Source: Mycolicibacterium neoaurum VKM Ac-1815D (GTDB lineage: Bacteria > Actinomycetota > Actinomycetes > Mycobacteriales > Mycobacteriaceae). Taken from it: a DNA stretch of 64,000 nucleotides. The stretch spans positions 4,216,001 to 4,280,000 of the forward strand of contig NC_023036.2 in NCBI RefSeq assembly GCF_000317305.3, in the 5' to 3' direction. The position numbers were made by a program, and so were the translations under genes. Positions 40,657 to 49,647 of the stretch are shown here, one piece after another; the stretch's first letter is position 1, and every line of letters starts with the position of its first letter. The notes beneath the pieces are model-generated. The model was not told where the DNA came from. It did not search any database and saw only the letters and a list, made by a program, of their open reading frames with translations.

Positions 40657-42639
40657 TCAGTCGTTGTCCATGCCACCCGGGGTGGTCTTGGACACCTGGA
40701 CCAGGAACTCGTAATTGGTCTTGGTCTTGCGCAGCTGGCTCATCAGCAGGTCGATGGCCTGGTGGCTGTCCAGCCCGGACAGCACGCGGCGCAGCTTGTG
40801 CACGACGGCGAATTCGTCGGCGCCGAGCAGCAGCTCGTCCTTGCGGGTGCCCGACGGGTTGACGTCGACGGCCGGGAACACCCGACGCTCGGCGATCTTG
40901 CGATCGAGCTTGAGCTCGGCGTTACCGGTGCCCTTGAACTCCTCGAAGATCACGGTGTCACCGGTGGAGCCGGTCTCGACCATCGCGGTGGCGATGATCG
41001 TCAACGAACCACCGTGCTCGATGTTGCGGGCCGCACCCAGGAACCGCTTGGGCGGGTAGAGCGCGGTCGAATCGACACCACCGGAGAGGATGCGTCCCGA
41101 AGCGGGCGAGGCGTTGTTGTACGCACGTCCCAGACGGGTGATCGAGTCCAGCAGGACGACGACATCCTTGCCCTGCTCGACCAGGCGCTTGGCCCGCTCG
41201 ATGGCCAGCTCGGCGGCCTGGGTGTGATCTGACGGCGGCCGATCGAAGGTGGAGGCGATGACCTCACCCTTGACCGAGCGCGTCATGTCGGTGACCTCTT
41301 CGGGGCGCTCGTCGACGAGCACGACCATGAGGTGACATTCCGGGTTGTTGGTGGTGATCGCGTTGGCGATGTCCTGCATGATCGTGGTCTTACCGGCCTT
41401 GGGCGGCGACACGATCAGGGCGCGCTGCCCCTTGCCGATCGGCATGATCAGGTCGATCACGCGGGTGGTGAGGCGATCCGGAGTGGTCTCCAGGCGCAGC
41501 CGCTGATTGGGGTAGAGCGGCGTCAGCTTGGTGAAATCGGGCCGGTTTTTCGCATTCTCGACCGGTCCACCGTTGACGGTGTCCAGCCGGACCAGCGGGT
41601 TGAACTTCTGCCGCGGGTTGTTGCCACCGCCGCTGCTCTCACCCTCGCGGGCGACGCGCACCGCACCGGTGACGGCGTCACCGCGGCGCAGGCCGTTCTT
41701 GCGGACCATGTTCATGGAGACGTACACGTCGTTGGGGCCGGCCAGGTAACCCGACGTTCGGACGAACGCATAGTTGTCGAGCACGTCGAGGATGCCTGCC
41801 ACGGGCTGCACGACATCGTCCTCGCGCAGTTCGGTATCGCGCTCGCCGCCGCCACCGCCCTGACCGCCGCCCTCGCCGCCACCGGAGCGCTCGCCGCGCC
41901 GCCTGCGGTCCCGGAACCGCCGACCGCGACGGCCACCGCGGCCGTCGTCATCGTCGGCATTGTTCTGATTGTTGGCGTTCTGATTGTTGGCGTTCTGGTT
42001 GTTCCCGCCGCTGTCATTACGGTCGTTGCGGTTCGAGTTCTCGTTGCGACCCGAGTTGTCGTTCCGATTCGCGTTGTCGCGGTTCGCGTTCTCGCTGCGG
42101 TTGGCGTTCTCGTTGCGGTTGCCCTGCTGGTTACCACCGGACTTGGCGTTGTCGGTCTCGCCACCCTTGTCCGTGGTGTCCTTGGCTTCGCCGGCGTCAC
42201 CGTCTTGGCGGTTGTCCGGCGCACCGGACTGGCGGCCGGCGCTGCGGCGCTCACGGCGCTGCGGGCTCTGCTGCGGGGCGTCGCCGCCCTGGCCGGCGTC
42301 CGCCGCGGCGGGCTGGTCAGGGGCCGAATCGAGCGTCGGCTGCTCCACCGGAGCGGCCTTGGGTGCCTTCTCCGCCTTCTCGGCGGGTGCGGCCTTGGCG
42401 CCGGCGGACTCGCCGCGCTGCTCCCTGATGGCGGCGATCAGATCGCTCTTGCGCATGCCCGAGGTGCCCTTGACACCTACTTCGCTGGCCAGTGCCCGCA
42501 GGTCTGGGAGCAGCATCGACGTCAGCGACCCGGAACGGCTGCGGCTGGCGCTTGCGCTCGGCGCGGCATTGGTCGAGTTCACGGCTTCCGAGGGCGCACT
42601 GCCACTGTCGGCTGCCGTGATGAGGTCCGTATCAGTCAC
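40657..42639 (-). CDS. rho: Transcription termination factor Rho with Asn-rich N-terminal insertion
   Basis: 660-aa RNA-dependent hexameric ATPase. Order: Rho N-terminal helical domain (about residues 40-80, LTSMLLPDLRALASEVGV), an Ala/Pro/Lys-rich linker, an Asn/Gln-rich segment (about 164-227, with NQNANNQNANNQNN), an RG/Gly-rich stretch (233-266), the OB-fold RNA-binding domain (275-350) and the ATPase with Walker A SPPKAGKTT at 411-419. The GTG 42639 start is chosen for the VTDTDLITAADS family N-terminus with AAGGA upstream. Actinobacterial Rho commonly has a large insertion, but here it is longer and more Asn-rich than I recall for M. tuberculosis (602 aa). Thr operon genes lie upstream; Rho seems to have its own promoter. 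Confidence 0.96.
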   Translation of the reverse strand: MTDTDLITAADSGSAPSEAVNSTNAAPSASASRSRSGSLTSMLLPDLRALASEVGVKGTSGMRKSDLIAAIREQRGESAGAKAAPAEKAEKAPKAAPVEQPTLDSAPDQPAAADAGQGGDAPQQSPQRRERRSAGRQSGAPDNRQDGDAGEAKDTTDKGGETDNAKSGGNQQGNRNENANRSENANRDNANRNDNSGRNENSNRNDRNDSGGNNQNANNQNANNQNNADDDDGRGGRRGRRFRDRRRRGERSGGGEGGGQGGGGGERDTELREDDVVQPVAGILDVLDNYAFVRTSGYLAGPNDVYVSMNMVRKNGLRRGDAVTGAVRVAREGESSGGGNNPRQKFNPLVRLDTVNGGPVENAKNRPDFTKLTPLYPNQRLRLETTPDRLTTRVIDLIMPIGKGQRALIVSPPKAGKTTIMQDIANAITTNNPECHLMVVLVDERPEEVTDMTRSVKGEVIASTFDRPPSDHTQAAELAIERAKRLVEQGKDVVVLLDSITRLGRAYNNASPASGRILSGGVDSTALYPPKRFLGAARNIEHGGSLTIIATAMVETGSTGDTVIFEEFKGTGNAELKLDRKIAERRVFPAVDVNPSGTRKDELLLGADEFAVVHKLRRVLSGLDSHQAIDLLMSQLRKTKTNYEFLVQVSKTTPGGMDND

Positions 42640-42939
42640 GGATTTCCTTTCTTTCCCCCGCATATGACGTTGCGCGAGGGGATCCCCGGAGGTCAGCTGC
42701 GCTCAGCCAAGCGGCCGGGCGCGTGGTTTCTCGCAACGCCACCGCCACGTGCGCGACGGCGATCGTCAGGGTCGGCCGAGGTTCGGCAGACCATGAGTCC
42801 ACGAGTGAAACACGAGAAGATTGGGTGTCGTCCTAGTGTCGGCGCAGGTAGAAATGCTGCGATTGCTGGACAAAAGCGAGAATAACCCGCATCAGGCGCG
42901 GTTGCAAGAAACGCGACACTTTGCGTGTTGTCTCGCTCG
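42640..42939 (-). promoter_or_regulatory. rho upstream region and candidate promoter
   Basis: The 300-nt gap between the thrB stop and the rho start holds no credible gene. On the minus strand a -35 TTGCAA (42902-42907), a 17-nt spacer and a -10 TATTCT (42879-42884) form a good sigma-A promoter. Transcription from it would give a leader of about 230 nt before the GTG at 42639, compatible with Rho autoregulation as known for other bacteria. The promoter match is direct; autoregulation is inference. Confidence 0.55.
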
Positions 42940-43872
42940 TTACGTCCCTGAACTCCACCGAACGCCGTCGCCGGCGGACATCTCGGTCACGGTGAACCCG
43001 TTGGCGGCGCCGTAGTCCAGTGCTTCCGCCGGCAGATCGCGACCATCGGTCAGGGCGATCACTGCAGGTCCGGCACCGGATAGCACCGCTGCCACCCCAC
43101 AACGCCGCAGCACGGCCAGGTATTCCGCGGAGGCGGGCATCGCCGGACCGCGCTGGGTCTGGTGCAGACGGTCACCGGTTGCCTCCAGCAGCAGGTCCGG
43201 TCGCTGGGTGAGTGCCACCACCAGCATCGCCGCCCGCGCCACGTTGAACCGGGCGTCGGTATGGCTCACCTCATCGGGCAGCAGACCGCGGGTGGTCGCG
43301 GTCGAGGACCGGGTTTCGGGCACCGCCGGAAACAGTCGGATATCCGGGTGCAGCTGCAATTGGGCGGCGTCGTAGCGGGCGGGATCACTTCCGTCGACGG
43401 TCCACGACACCACTGCCCCACCGAGGACGGCGGCCGCGGCGTTGTCCGGATGACCTTCGAACTCCGAGGACAGTTGCACCAGTTGGTCGCGGGTCAACTC
43501 CGGTGAACCCGATTGGGCGGCAAAGCCGTTGGCGACAGCGAGACCACCGACCACTGCCGCTGCGGATGAGCCGAGCCCTCGCGAATGCGGAATGACATTG
43601 CGGCACAGCACTTTCATCCCGTCGGCGTGCAGACCGGCAGCATCCAGACCGCGCCGGATCGCCCGCACCACCAGGTGGTCGGCATCCAGCGGCACCTGTC
43701 CGGCACCCTGTCCTTCGACATCGACGACCAACCCGGAATCGGTTGTCTCGACTTCGATTTCGTCATACAGACTCAGCGCGAGACCCAGGCTGTCGAAGCC
43801 CGGGCCCAGGTTGGCACTGGACGCCGCGACGACTGCTCCGGCCCGCAGTCCAGAGGGCAGGGTGTGGGACAC
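42940..43872 (-). CDS. thrB: Homoserine kinase
   Basis: 310-aa GHMP-family kinase that phosphorylates homoserine for threonine synthesis. The ATP loop is IPHSRGLGSSAAAVVGG; the N-terminus shows VVAASSANLGPGFDSLGLAL and the C-terminal GVAAVLSGAGPAVIAL motif 3. GTG 43872 begins 16 nt after the thrC stop. It is the last gene of the argS-lysA-hom-thrC-thrB run. Confidence 0.96.
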   Translation of the reverse strand: MSHTLPSGLRAGAVVAASSANLGPGFDSLGLALSLYDEIEVETTDSGLVVDVEGQGAGQVPLDADHLVVRAIRRGLDAAGLHADGMKVLCRNVIPHSRGLGSSAAAVVGGLAVANGFAAQSGSPELTRDQLVQLSSEFEGHPDNAAAAVLGGAVVSWTVDGSDPARYDAAQLQLHPDIRLFPAVPETRSSTATTRGLLPDEVSHTDARFNVARAAMLVVALTQRPDLLLEATGDRLHQTQRGPAMPASAEYLAVLRRCGVAAVLSGAGPAVIALTDGRDLPAEALDYGAANGFTVTEMSAGDGVRWSSGT

Positions 43873-43888
43873 GTCAGATCGCCGCCTG

Positions 43889-44962
43889 TCAGCCCAGGCC
43901 CAGCGCCGCGACGACGGCGGCGGGGTCGACCGGGATCGGGGTGACGTCGGGCATGGTCTTGAGCGCGGTGTCGGGATCTTTGAGTCCGTTGCCGGTCACC
44001 GTGCACACCACGGTCGAGCCGGGCTTGACCCAGCCGTCCTCGATCGATTTGAGCAGACCGGCGATGCTGGCCGCCGACGCCGGCTCGACGAACACACCCT
44101 CGGCCGCCGCCACCAGGCGATAGGCGGCCAGGATCTCCTCGTCGGTGGCGGCCAGGAAGCGACCGTCGGACTCCTGCTGCGCGGCGACCGCGGAGTTCCA
44201 GGACGCCGGCGACCCGATGCGGATGGCCGTCGCGATGGTCTCCGGGTTGGCGACCGGCTCACCGGACACCAGCGGCGCGGCACCGGCCGCCTGCGTTCCG
44301 AGCATGCGCGGCAACCGATCAGACACTCCGTCGTGATGGTATTCGCGGTAGCCGCGCCAGTAGGCGGTGATGTTGCCTGCGTTGCCGACCGGCAGCGAGT
44401 GCACATCAGGTGCGGTGCCCAGCGCGTCGACGATCTCGAAGGCGGCCGTCTTCTGCCCCTCGATACGGACCGGGTTGACCGAGTTGACCAGCCCGATCGT
44501 CGGGTAATCGGCGGTGAGCTTGCGGGCCAGCTCCAGGCAATCGTCGAAGTTGCCCTCGACCTGAATGATCTTGGCGCCGTGCATGACTGCCTGGGCCAGC
44601 TTGCCCATCGCGATCTTGCCCTGCGGGATGAGCACCGCACAGGTCATCCCGGCGACAGCGGCGTAGGCCGCGGCCGAGGCCGAGGTGTTACCGGTCGATG
44701 CACACAGCACCGCCTGCTGTCCGCGGGCCAGCGCGTCGGTGACCGCCATCGTCATACCGCGGTCCTTGAAGGAGCCGGTGGGGTTGAGCCCCTCGACCTT
44801 CAGATGCACCGTGCAGCCGGTCTGCTCGGACAGGCGCTTGGCGTGGATGAGCGGAGTTCCGCCCTCCAGCAGGGTGATCGGGGTCCAGTGGTCCTCGATC
44901 GGGAGCCGATCCCGGTAGGCGGCGATCAGGCCGGGCCAGGGGCGGTGAACGGGGTTGCTCAC
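43889..44962 (-). CDS. thrC: Threonine synthase
   Basis: 357-aa PLP enzyme converting O-phosphohomoserine to threonine. The PLP lysine lies in NPTGSFKDRGMTMA; the phosphate-binding SVGNAGN-type loop reads LPVGNAGNITAYW. The GTG start overlaps the hom stop by 4 nt (GTGA), showing translational coupling. Length and sequence match actinobacterial type. Confidence 0.97.
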   Translation of the reverse strand: MSNPVHRPWPGLIAAYRDRLPIEDHWTPITLLEGGTPLIHAKRLSEQTGCTVHLKVEGLNPTGSFKDRGMTMAVTDALARGQQAVLCASTGNTSASAAAYAAVAGMTCAVLIPQGKIAMGKLAQAVMHGAKIIQVEGNFDDCLELARKLTADYPTIGLVNSVNPVRIEGQKTAAFEIVDALGTAPDVHSLPVGNAGNITAYWRGYREYHHDGVSDRLPRMLGTQAAGAAPLVSGEPVANPETIATAIRIGSPASWNSAVAAQQESDGRFLAATDEEILAAYRLVAAAEGVFVEPASAASIAGLLKSIEDGWVKPGSTVVCTVTGNGLKDPDTALKTMPDVTPIPVDPAAVVAALGLG

Positions 44963-46278
44963 GAATCGGAACCTTCCATGCGAAGCACGCTGTTGATGTC
45001 CTGCACCACGTCGAGCTCGGCGAGTGCCTTGACGGTGTCCGACAGGGCGGCGTCGGTGGCCCGGTGGGTCACGACGACGATGCGCGCGCCACAGGGTTCG
45101 CCCTCGGGATCGGTCATGCCCTCCTGGCGCACCTCGGCGATGCTGACCTCGTGCCTGCTGAACTCGGCAGCCACCGCCGACAGCACACCGGGCTGATCCT
45201 TGACGTTCATGTTCACGTAGTAGCGCGTCGGGATGGCGCCGATGGAGGCGATCGGCAGCTTGGCGTATTTGGATTCCCGCGGCCCTCGGCCGCCCTGCAC
45301 GCGGTTGCGCGCGGCCATCACCAGATCGCCCATCACCGCCGACGCGGTCGGGGCGCCGCCGGCACCCTGGCCGTAGAACATCAGCCGGCCGGCGGCCTCC
45401 GCCTCGACGACCACGGCATTGAAGGCGCCGTTGACCGAGGCCAGCGGATGATCCAGCGGGACGAGCGCCGGGTAGACCCGCGCCGAGACGCGGTGCTTGC
45501 CTTTACCGCTGACCAGCCGTTCACAGATCGCCAGCAGCTTGATATTGCAGCCGAGAGCCTTGGCCGAGGCGAAATCCTCGGCGCTGACCTTGGTGATGCC
45601 CTCGCGGTAGACGTCGTCGGCGGTCACCCGGGTATGGAAGGCGATCGACGCCAGGATCGCGGCCTTGGCCGCGGCATCGTAACCCTCCACATCGGCGGTC
45701 GGGTCGGCTTCGGCGTAGCCCAGCGCGCTGGCATCGGCCAGCGCACTCTCATACGACGCGCCGGTGTCGTTCATCGCCGAGAGTATGTAGTTGGTGGTGC
45801 CGTTGACGATTCCGGCCACCCGCACCACCGAGTCACCGGCCAGGGACTGGGTCAGCGGTCGGATGACCGGGATGGCACCGGCCACGGCCGCCTCGAAATA
45901 GAGGTCGACGCGGGCCTTTTCGGCGGCCTGGGCCAACTCACCGGTGGACTGCGCCATCAGCGCCTTGTTGGCGGTGACCACCGACTTGCCCCGCTCCAGG
46001 GCGGCCATGATGGCCTTGCGGGCGGGCTCGACCGGGCCCATCAGTTCGACGACGATGTCGACATCGTCGCGGGAGACCAGCTTTTCGATGTCATCGGTGA
46101 GAAGTTCCTCGGGAACCCCGCGGTCATTCGCGACCCGCCGGACGCCGATCCCGCGCAGCTGCAGCGGCGCGCCGATGCGCGCCTCCAGATCTGCCGCGCT
46201 CTCCTCGATGATGCGCACCACCTCGGTGCCGACATTGCCGAGTCCGAGAACGGCTACTCCGATTGGCTTCTCACTCAT
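44959..46278 (-). CDS. hom: Homoserine dehydrogenase
   Basis: 439-aa NAD(P)-dependent enzyme reducing aspartate semialdehyde to homoserine, the branch point of threonine, methionine and lysine. N-terminal Rossmann motif VLGLGNVGTEVV, catalytic region VDLYFEAAVAGAIPVI and ADPTADVEGYDAAAKA are present. A C-terminal ACT domain (YYVNMNVKDQPGVLSAVAAE) should give threonine feedback inhibition. ATG 46278 overlaps the lysA stop by 4 nt. Confidence 0.97.
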   Translation of the reverse strand: MSEKPIGVAVLGLGNVGTEVVRIIEESAADLEARIGAPLQLRGIGVRRVANDRGVPEELLTDDIEKLVSRDDVDIVVELMGPVEPARKAIMAALERGKSVVTANKALMAQSTGELAQAAEKARVDLYFEAAVAGAIPVIRPLTQSLAGDSVVRVAGIVNGTTNYILSAMNDTGASYESALADASALGYAEADPTADVEGYDAAAKAAILASIAFHTRVTADDVYREGITKVSAEDFASAKALGCNIKLLAICERLVSGKGKHRVSARVYPALVPLDHPLASVNGAFNAVVVEAEAAGRLMFYGQGAGGAPTASAVMGDLVMAARNRVQGGRGPRESKYAKLPIASIGAIPTRYYVNMNVKDQPGVLSAVAAEFSRHEVSIAEVRQEGMTDPEGEPCGARIVVVTHRATDAALSDTVKALAELDVVQDINSVLRMEGSDS

Positions 46279-47666
46279 TGACCCACCTCCAGGCTCAGAA
46301 GATCCTCGACGGTTTCCCGGCGCAGGATCAGCCGTGCGCTTCCGTCTTTGACTGCGACCACGGCCGGGCGCCGCAGCAAGTTGTAGCGACTCGACATCGA
46401 GTAGCAGTACGCGCCGGTGGCGGCCACTGCCAGCAGGTCACCGGGCACCAGGTCCTCGGATACCCAGGTATCGCGCACGATGATATCGCCGCTCTCGCAG
46501 TGCTTTCCGACGATCCGTGCCAGCACCGCCGGTGCGTCGCTGGTGCGCGACACCAGCCGGGCGTCGTATTCGGCGTCGTAGAGGGCAGGCCGGATGTTGT
46601 CGCTCATCCCGCCGTCGACGCTGACGTAACGGCGGTGCTCATCAGCCGAGACGGCGACATCCTTGACCGTGCCCACCTCGTAGAGCGTGACGGTGCCGGG
46701 ACCGGCGATCGCGCGCCCCGGCTCGACCACCAGCGTCGGGGTCGGCAGGCCGACGGCGGCCGATTCGTTGGCGACGATGGCCTTGAGCTTGTCGGCGAGT
46801 TCCTGCATCGGTGGCGGATTGTCGCTCGGCAGGTACGAGATACCCAGTCCCCCACCGAGGTCCAGGATGTCCATCTGCGCGGTCTTCTCGACACCGAACT
46901 CCGCGACGATATCGCGCAGCAGCCCGAGCAACCGGCGCGCGGCGATCTCGAAACCCGATACATCGAAGATCTGCGATCCGACGTGACAGTGCAGACCGAC
47001 CAGACGCAGGTTCTCGGTGGCGAAGACGCGGCGGACCGCTTCCAGCGCGGCGCCACTGGCAAGTGACAGCCCGAACTTCTGGTCCTCGTGGGCGGTGGAG
47101 ATGAATTCGTGGGTGTGGGCCTCGACGCCGGGCGTGACACGCACGAGGACATCCTGGACCACGCCGGCCGCACCGGCGACGGCTTCCAGGCGTTCGATCT
47201 CGATCTCGGAGTCCACCACGATGTGCCCGACACCGGCGGCGACCGCGGCGGTCAGTTCATCGACCGATTTGTTGTTGCCGTGCACGGTGATCCGCTCGGC
47301 CGGGAAGCCCGCGTGCAGGGCCACCGCGAGCTCGCCGCCGGTGGCCACGTCCAGCGACAGACCTTCCTGGTGCACCCAGCGCGCGATCTCGGCGCACAGG
47401 AACGCCTTGGATGCGTAGTGCACGTGCTCGCCGCCTCCGAAGGCCGCGGCGATCTCGCGGCAGCGGGACCGGAAGTCGTCCTCGTCGATCACGAACAGCG
47501 GAGTGCCGAACTCGGCGGCCAACTCGGCGACGCTGACCCCTGCGACGGAGACGACGCCATGGTCGTCGCGAATCAGGTTCTTCGGCCAGACGTTCGGGGC
47601 GAGCAGCATCACCTCGTCGGCGGTCTGCGGTCGGGGTGGCGCACCGGCGCCGGGGTGGCCGCTCAC
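46275..47666 (-). CDS. lysA: Diaminopimelate decarboxylase
   Basis: 463-aa PLP enzyme making L-lysine from meso-diaminopimelate. PLP lysine lies in VHYASKAFLCAEI; the glycine loop GGGLGISY and C-terminal WVSEDLVPGDLLAV, AYCYSMSSRYN complete the fold. GTG 47666 is selected because it overlaps the argS stop by 4 nt and keeps the APNVWPKNLIRD N-terminus; longer frames are antisense or upstream noise. Confidence 0.97.
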   Translation of the reverse strand: MSGHPGAGAPPRPQTADEVMLLAPNVWPKNLIRDDHGVVSVAGVSVAELAAEFGTPLFVIDEDDFRSRCREIAAAFGGGEHVHYASKAFLCAEIARWVHQEGLSLDVATGGELAVALHAGFPAERITVHGNNKSVDELTAAVAAGVGHIVVDSEIEIERLEAVAGAAGVVQDVLVRVTPGVEAHTHEFISTAHEDQKFGLSLASGAALEAVRRVFATENLRLVGLHCHVGSQIFDVSGFEIAARRLLGLLRDIVAEFGVEKTAQMDILDLGGGLGISYLPSDNPPPMQELADKLKAIVANESAAVGLPTPTLVVEPGRAIAGPGTVTLYEVGTVKDVAVSADEHRRYVSVDGGMSDNIRPALYDAEYDARLVSRTSDAPAVLARIVGKHCESGDIIVRDTWVSEDLVPGDLLAVAATGAYCYSMSSRYNLLRRPAVVAVKDGSARLILRRETVEDLLSLEVGQ

Positions 47667-49315
47667 ATGCGCTCCGGCGCGCTGACCCCGAGAATGGCCA
47701 GGCCGTTGGCGATCGTCTGCCGGGTGGCCTCGCACAGCGCCAACCGCGCAGCGTTGAGGTCGCTGGGATCTTCGTCGCCCTGGGGCAGCACCCGGCAAGA
47801 GTCGTAGAACCGGTGGTAGTCGCCGGCCAGGTCTTCCAGGTAGCGGCACACGCGGTGCGGTTCCCGCAGGGTGGCAGCGGTTTTCAGGATCCGGCCGAAC
47901 TCGCCGAGGTTACGCATCAGGGTGGCTTCGCGGTCGTGGGTCAGCAGATCCAGATGCGAGGTATCGGCGGACAGACCCAGTTCGGCCGCGCTGCGGGCCA
48001 ATGCCGACAGCCGCGCGTGCGCGTATTGCACGTAATAGACCGGGTTCTCGTTGGACGCGCTGGCCCACAGCCCGAGGTCGATATCGATCGGGCTGTTCAC
48101 CGAGGACCGGATCAGCACATAGCGCGCGGCGTCGACACCGATCGCGTCGACCAGGTCGTCGAGGGTGATGACGGTGCCGGCCCTCTTGCTCATCCGCACC
48201 GGCTGGCCGTCGCGGACCAGGTTGACCATCTGCCCGATGAGCACCTCGACGGTGGCCGGGTCGTCACCGAGTGCGGCGGCGGCAGCCTTCAGCCGTGCGA
48301 TGTAGCCGTGGTGATCGGCACCGAGCATGTAGATGCACAGGGTGAAGCCGCGCTCGCGCTTGTCCAGGTAGTAGGCGAGGTCACCGGCGACGTAAGCCGG
48401 GTTACCGTCGCTCTTGATGACCACCCGGTCCTTGTCATCACCGAATTCGGTGGTGCGCAACCAGGTTGCGCCGTCCTTCTCGTAGATGGCGCCGTTGTCA
48501 CGCAGCCGCTGGATGGCTTGGTCCACCCGGCCCGAGGTGTGCATCGAGTCTTCGTGGGTGTAGACGTCGAAGTCGGTGCCGAATTCGTGCAGGGATTTCT
48601 TGATGTGCGCGAACATCAGGTCCACGCCGATGGAGCGGAAGGTCTCCTGCTGCTGCTCAGCGGGCTGGCTCAGCACATCGGGGGCCTGCGCCACGATCGC
48701 GGCGGCGATATCGCTGATGTAGCTCCCCGCATAGCCATCCTCGGGCGCGGGCTCGCCCTTCGCGGCGGCGACCAGCGAACGCGCGAACCGGTCGATCTGC
48801 GCGCCGTGATCGTTGAAGTAATACTCCCGGGTGACCGCGGCACCCTGCGTGCTCAGCAGCCGGCCCAGCGCGTCACCGACGGCGGCCCAGCGGGTGCCGC
48901 CGATATGGATCGGCCCGGTCGGGTTGGCCGAGACGAACTCCAGGTTGATCACCTGATCGACCAGCTCGGTCGAGTGGCCGTAATCGGCGCCGGCGGCCAG
49001 CACGTTGGTGACGACGACGCCCTGGGCCGACGCCTCGATGCGCAGGTTGACGAATCCCGGTCCGGCGATCTCGGCCGCGGCGATACCGTCGGCGTCGGCC
49101 AGCGCGGCGGCCAGCCAGCCGGCGAGCTCACGCGGGTTGACCCCGACCTTCTTGCCCAGCTGAAGTGCGATGTTGGTGGCGTAATCGCCGTGTTCGGGGT
49201 TGCGCGGGCGCTCGACGGTGATGGTGTCGGGCAGCGCGCTGGTGTCGAGGCTGTGCTCGGCCAGGACCGCGGCGGCGGTGGCCTTGAGCAGGGCGGCCAG
49301 ATCGGCAGGTGTCAC
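47663..49315 (-). CDS. argS: Arginyl-tRNA synthetase
   Basis: 550-aa class I synthetase. The HIGH-like motif is ANPTGPIHIGGTRWAAVGD, the KMSK-like motif VRMSKRAGTVITL; the C-terminal DALR anticodon domain (YVQYAHARLSALAR) is intact. GTG 49315 follows family starts. It is the first gene of the amino-acid run and lies divergently next to a tRNA-Arg(CCG) gene, as in M. tuberculosis. Confidence 0.97.
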   Translation of the reverse strand: MTPADLAALLKATAAAVLAEHSLDTSALPDTITVERPRNPEHGDYATNIALQLGKKVGVNPRELAGWLAAALADADGIAAAEIAGPGFVNLRIEASAQGVVVTNVLAAGADYGHSTELVDQVINLEFVSANPTGPIHIGGTRWAAVGDALGRLLSTQGAAVTREYYFNDHGAQIDRFARSLVAAAKGEPAPEDGYAGSYISDIAAAIVAQAPDVLSQPAEQQQETFRSIGVDLMFAHIKKSLHEFGTDFDVYTHEDSMHTSGRVDQAIQRLRDNGAIYEKDGATWLRTTEFGDDKDRVVIKSDGNPAYVAGDLAYYLDKRERGFTLCIYMLGADHHGYIARLKAAAAALGDDPATVEVLIGQMVNLVRDGQPVRMSKRAGTVITLDDLVDAIGVDAARYVLIRSSVNSPIDIDLGLWASASNENPVYYVQYAHARLSALARSAAELGLSADTSHLDLLTHDREATLMRNLGEFGRILKTAATLREPHRVCRYLEDLAGDYHRFYDSCRVLPQGDEDPSDLNAARLALCEATRQTIANGLAILGVSAPERM

Positions 49316-49417
49316 GAGGGACCATCCTATGGTGCGGGGTCCTCAGGTCCCGAATCCATTACCGGTTGGAGATGGGTTACGCTATGCACGCCCAACGGCG
49401 CAGCACCAGTTGCTCGC

Positions 49418-49493
49418 GCCCCCGTAGCTCAGGGGATAGAGCGTCTGCCTCCGGAGCAGAAGGCCGCAGGTTCGAATCCTGCCGGGGGCACCA
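49418..49493 (+). tRNA. tRNA-Arg (anticodon CCG)
   Basis: A full cloverleaf is visible: acceptor GCCCCCG with CGGGGGC, D arm GCTC..GAGC, anticodon stem TCTGC/GCAGA around loop CTCCGGA (anticodon CCG, reading CGG), TpsiC arm CCGCAGGTTCGAATCCTGC, discriminator A and encoded CCA (49491-49493). It sits 102 nt from the argS start on the opposite strand and ends before a strong terminator. Confidence 0.98.
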
Positions 49494-49509
49494 CACTTCC
49501 ACGACACCC

Positions 49510-49547
49510 AAGACCGCGCCCCCCTCGGGACCGCGGTCTTCTTTTTT
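49510..49547 (+). terminator. Intrinsic terminator of tRNA-Arg
   Basis: Perfect 9-bp stem (AAGACCGCG 49510-49518 with CGCGGTCTT 49532-49540) around a 13-nt loop, followed by CTTTTTT (49541-49547). This is a textbook Rho-independent terminator, the only one with a T-run that I found in the window. Confidence 0.9.
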
Positions 49548-49611
49548 GCACCCGCGAACTCGGCGATGACCCTGCGGTGCGTCGAGCGGCCTGCCAGACA
49601 TCCTGCTACTT

Positions 49612-49635
49612 TGTCTGTAAGGATCATTCCAGACA
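49612..49635. promoter_or_regulatory. Operator-like palindrome before the tetR-SDR pair
   Basis: 24-bp imperfect palindrome whose ends are exact (TGTCTG 49612-49617 and CAGACA 49630-49635) with 20 of 24 positions symmetric. It lies 12 nt before the GTG start of the TetR gene, which is where an autoregulatory operator is expected. A partial extra half, CCAGACA, lies at 49594-49600. Confidence 0.55.
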
Positions 49636-49647
49636 TAGGAGCGGCCG

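Noticed and set aside
41957..42010. Short tandem DNA repeats resembling a CRISPR or VNTR
   Set aside because: They are in-frame Asn/Gln codon repeats inside rho, with no unique spacers.
41332..42885. 517-aa plus-strand frame opposite rho
   Set aside because: It is a low-complexity Val/Ala/Arg shadow of the Asn- and Gly-rich Rho segment.
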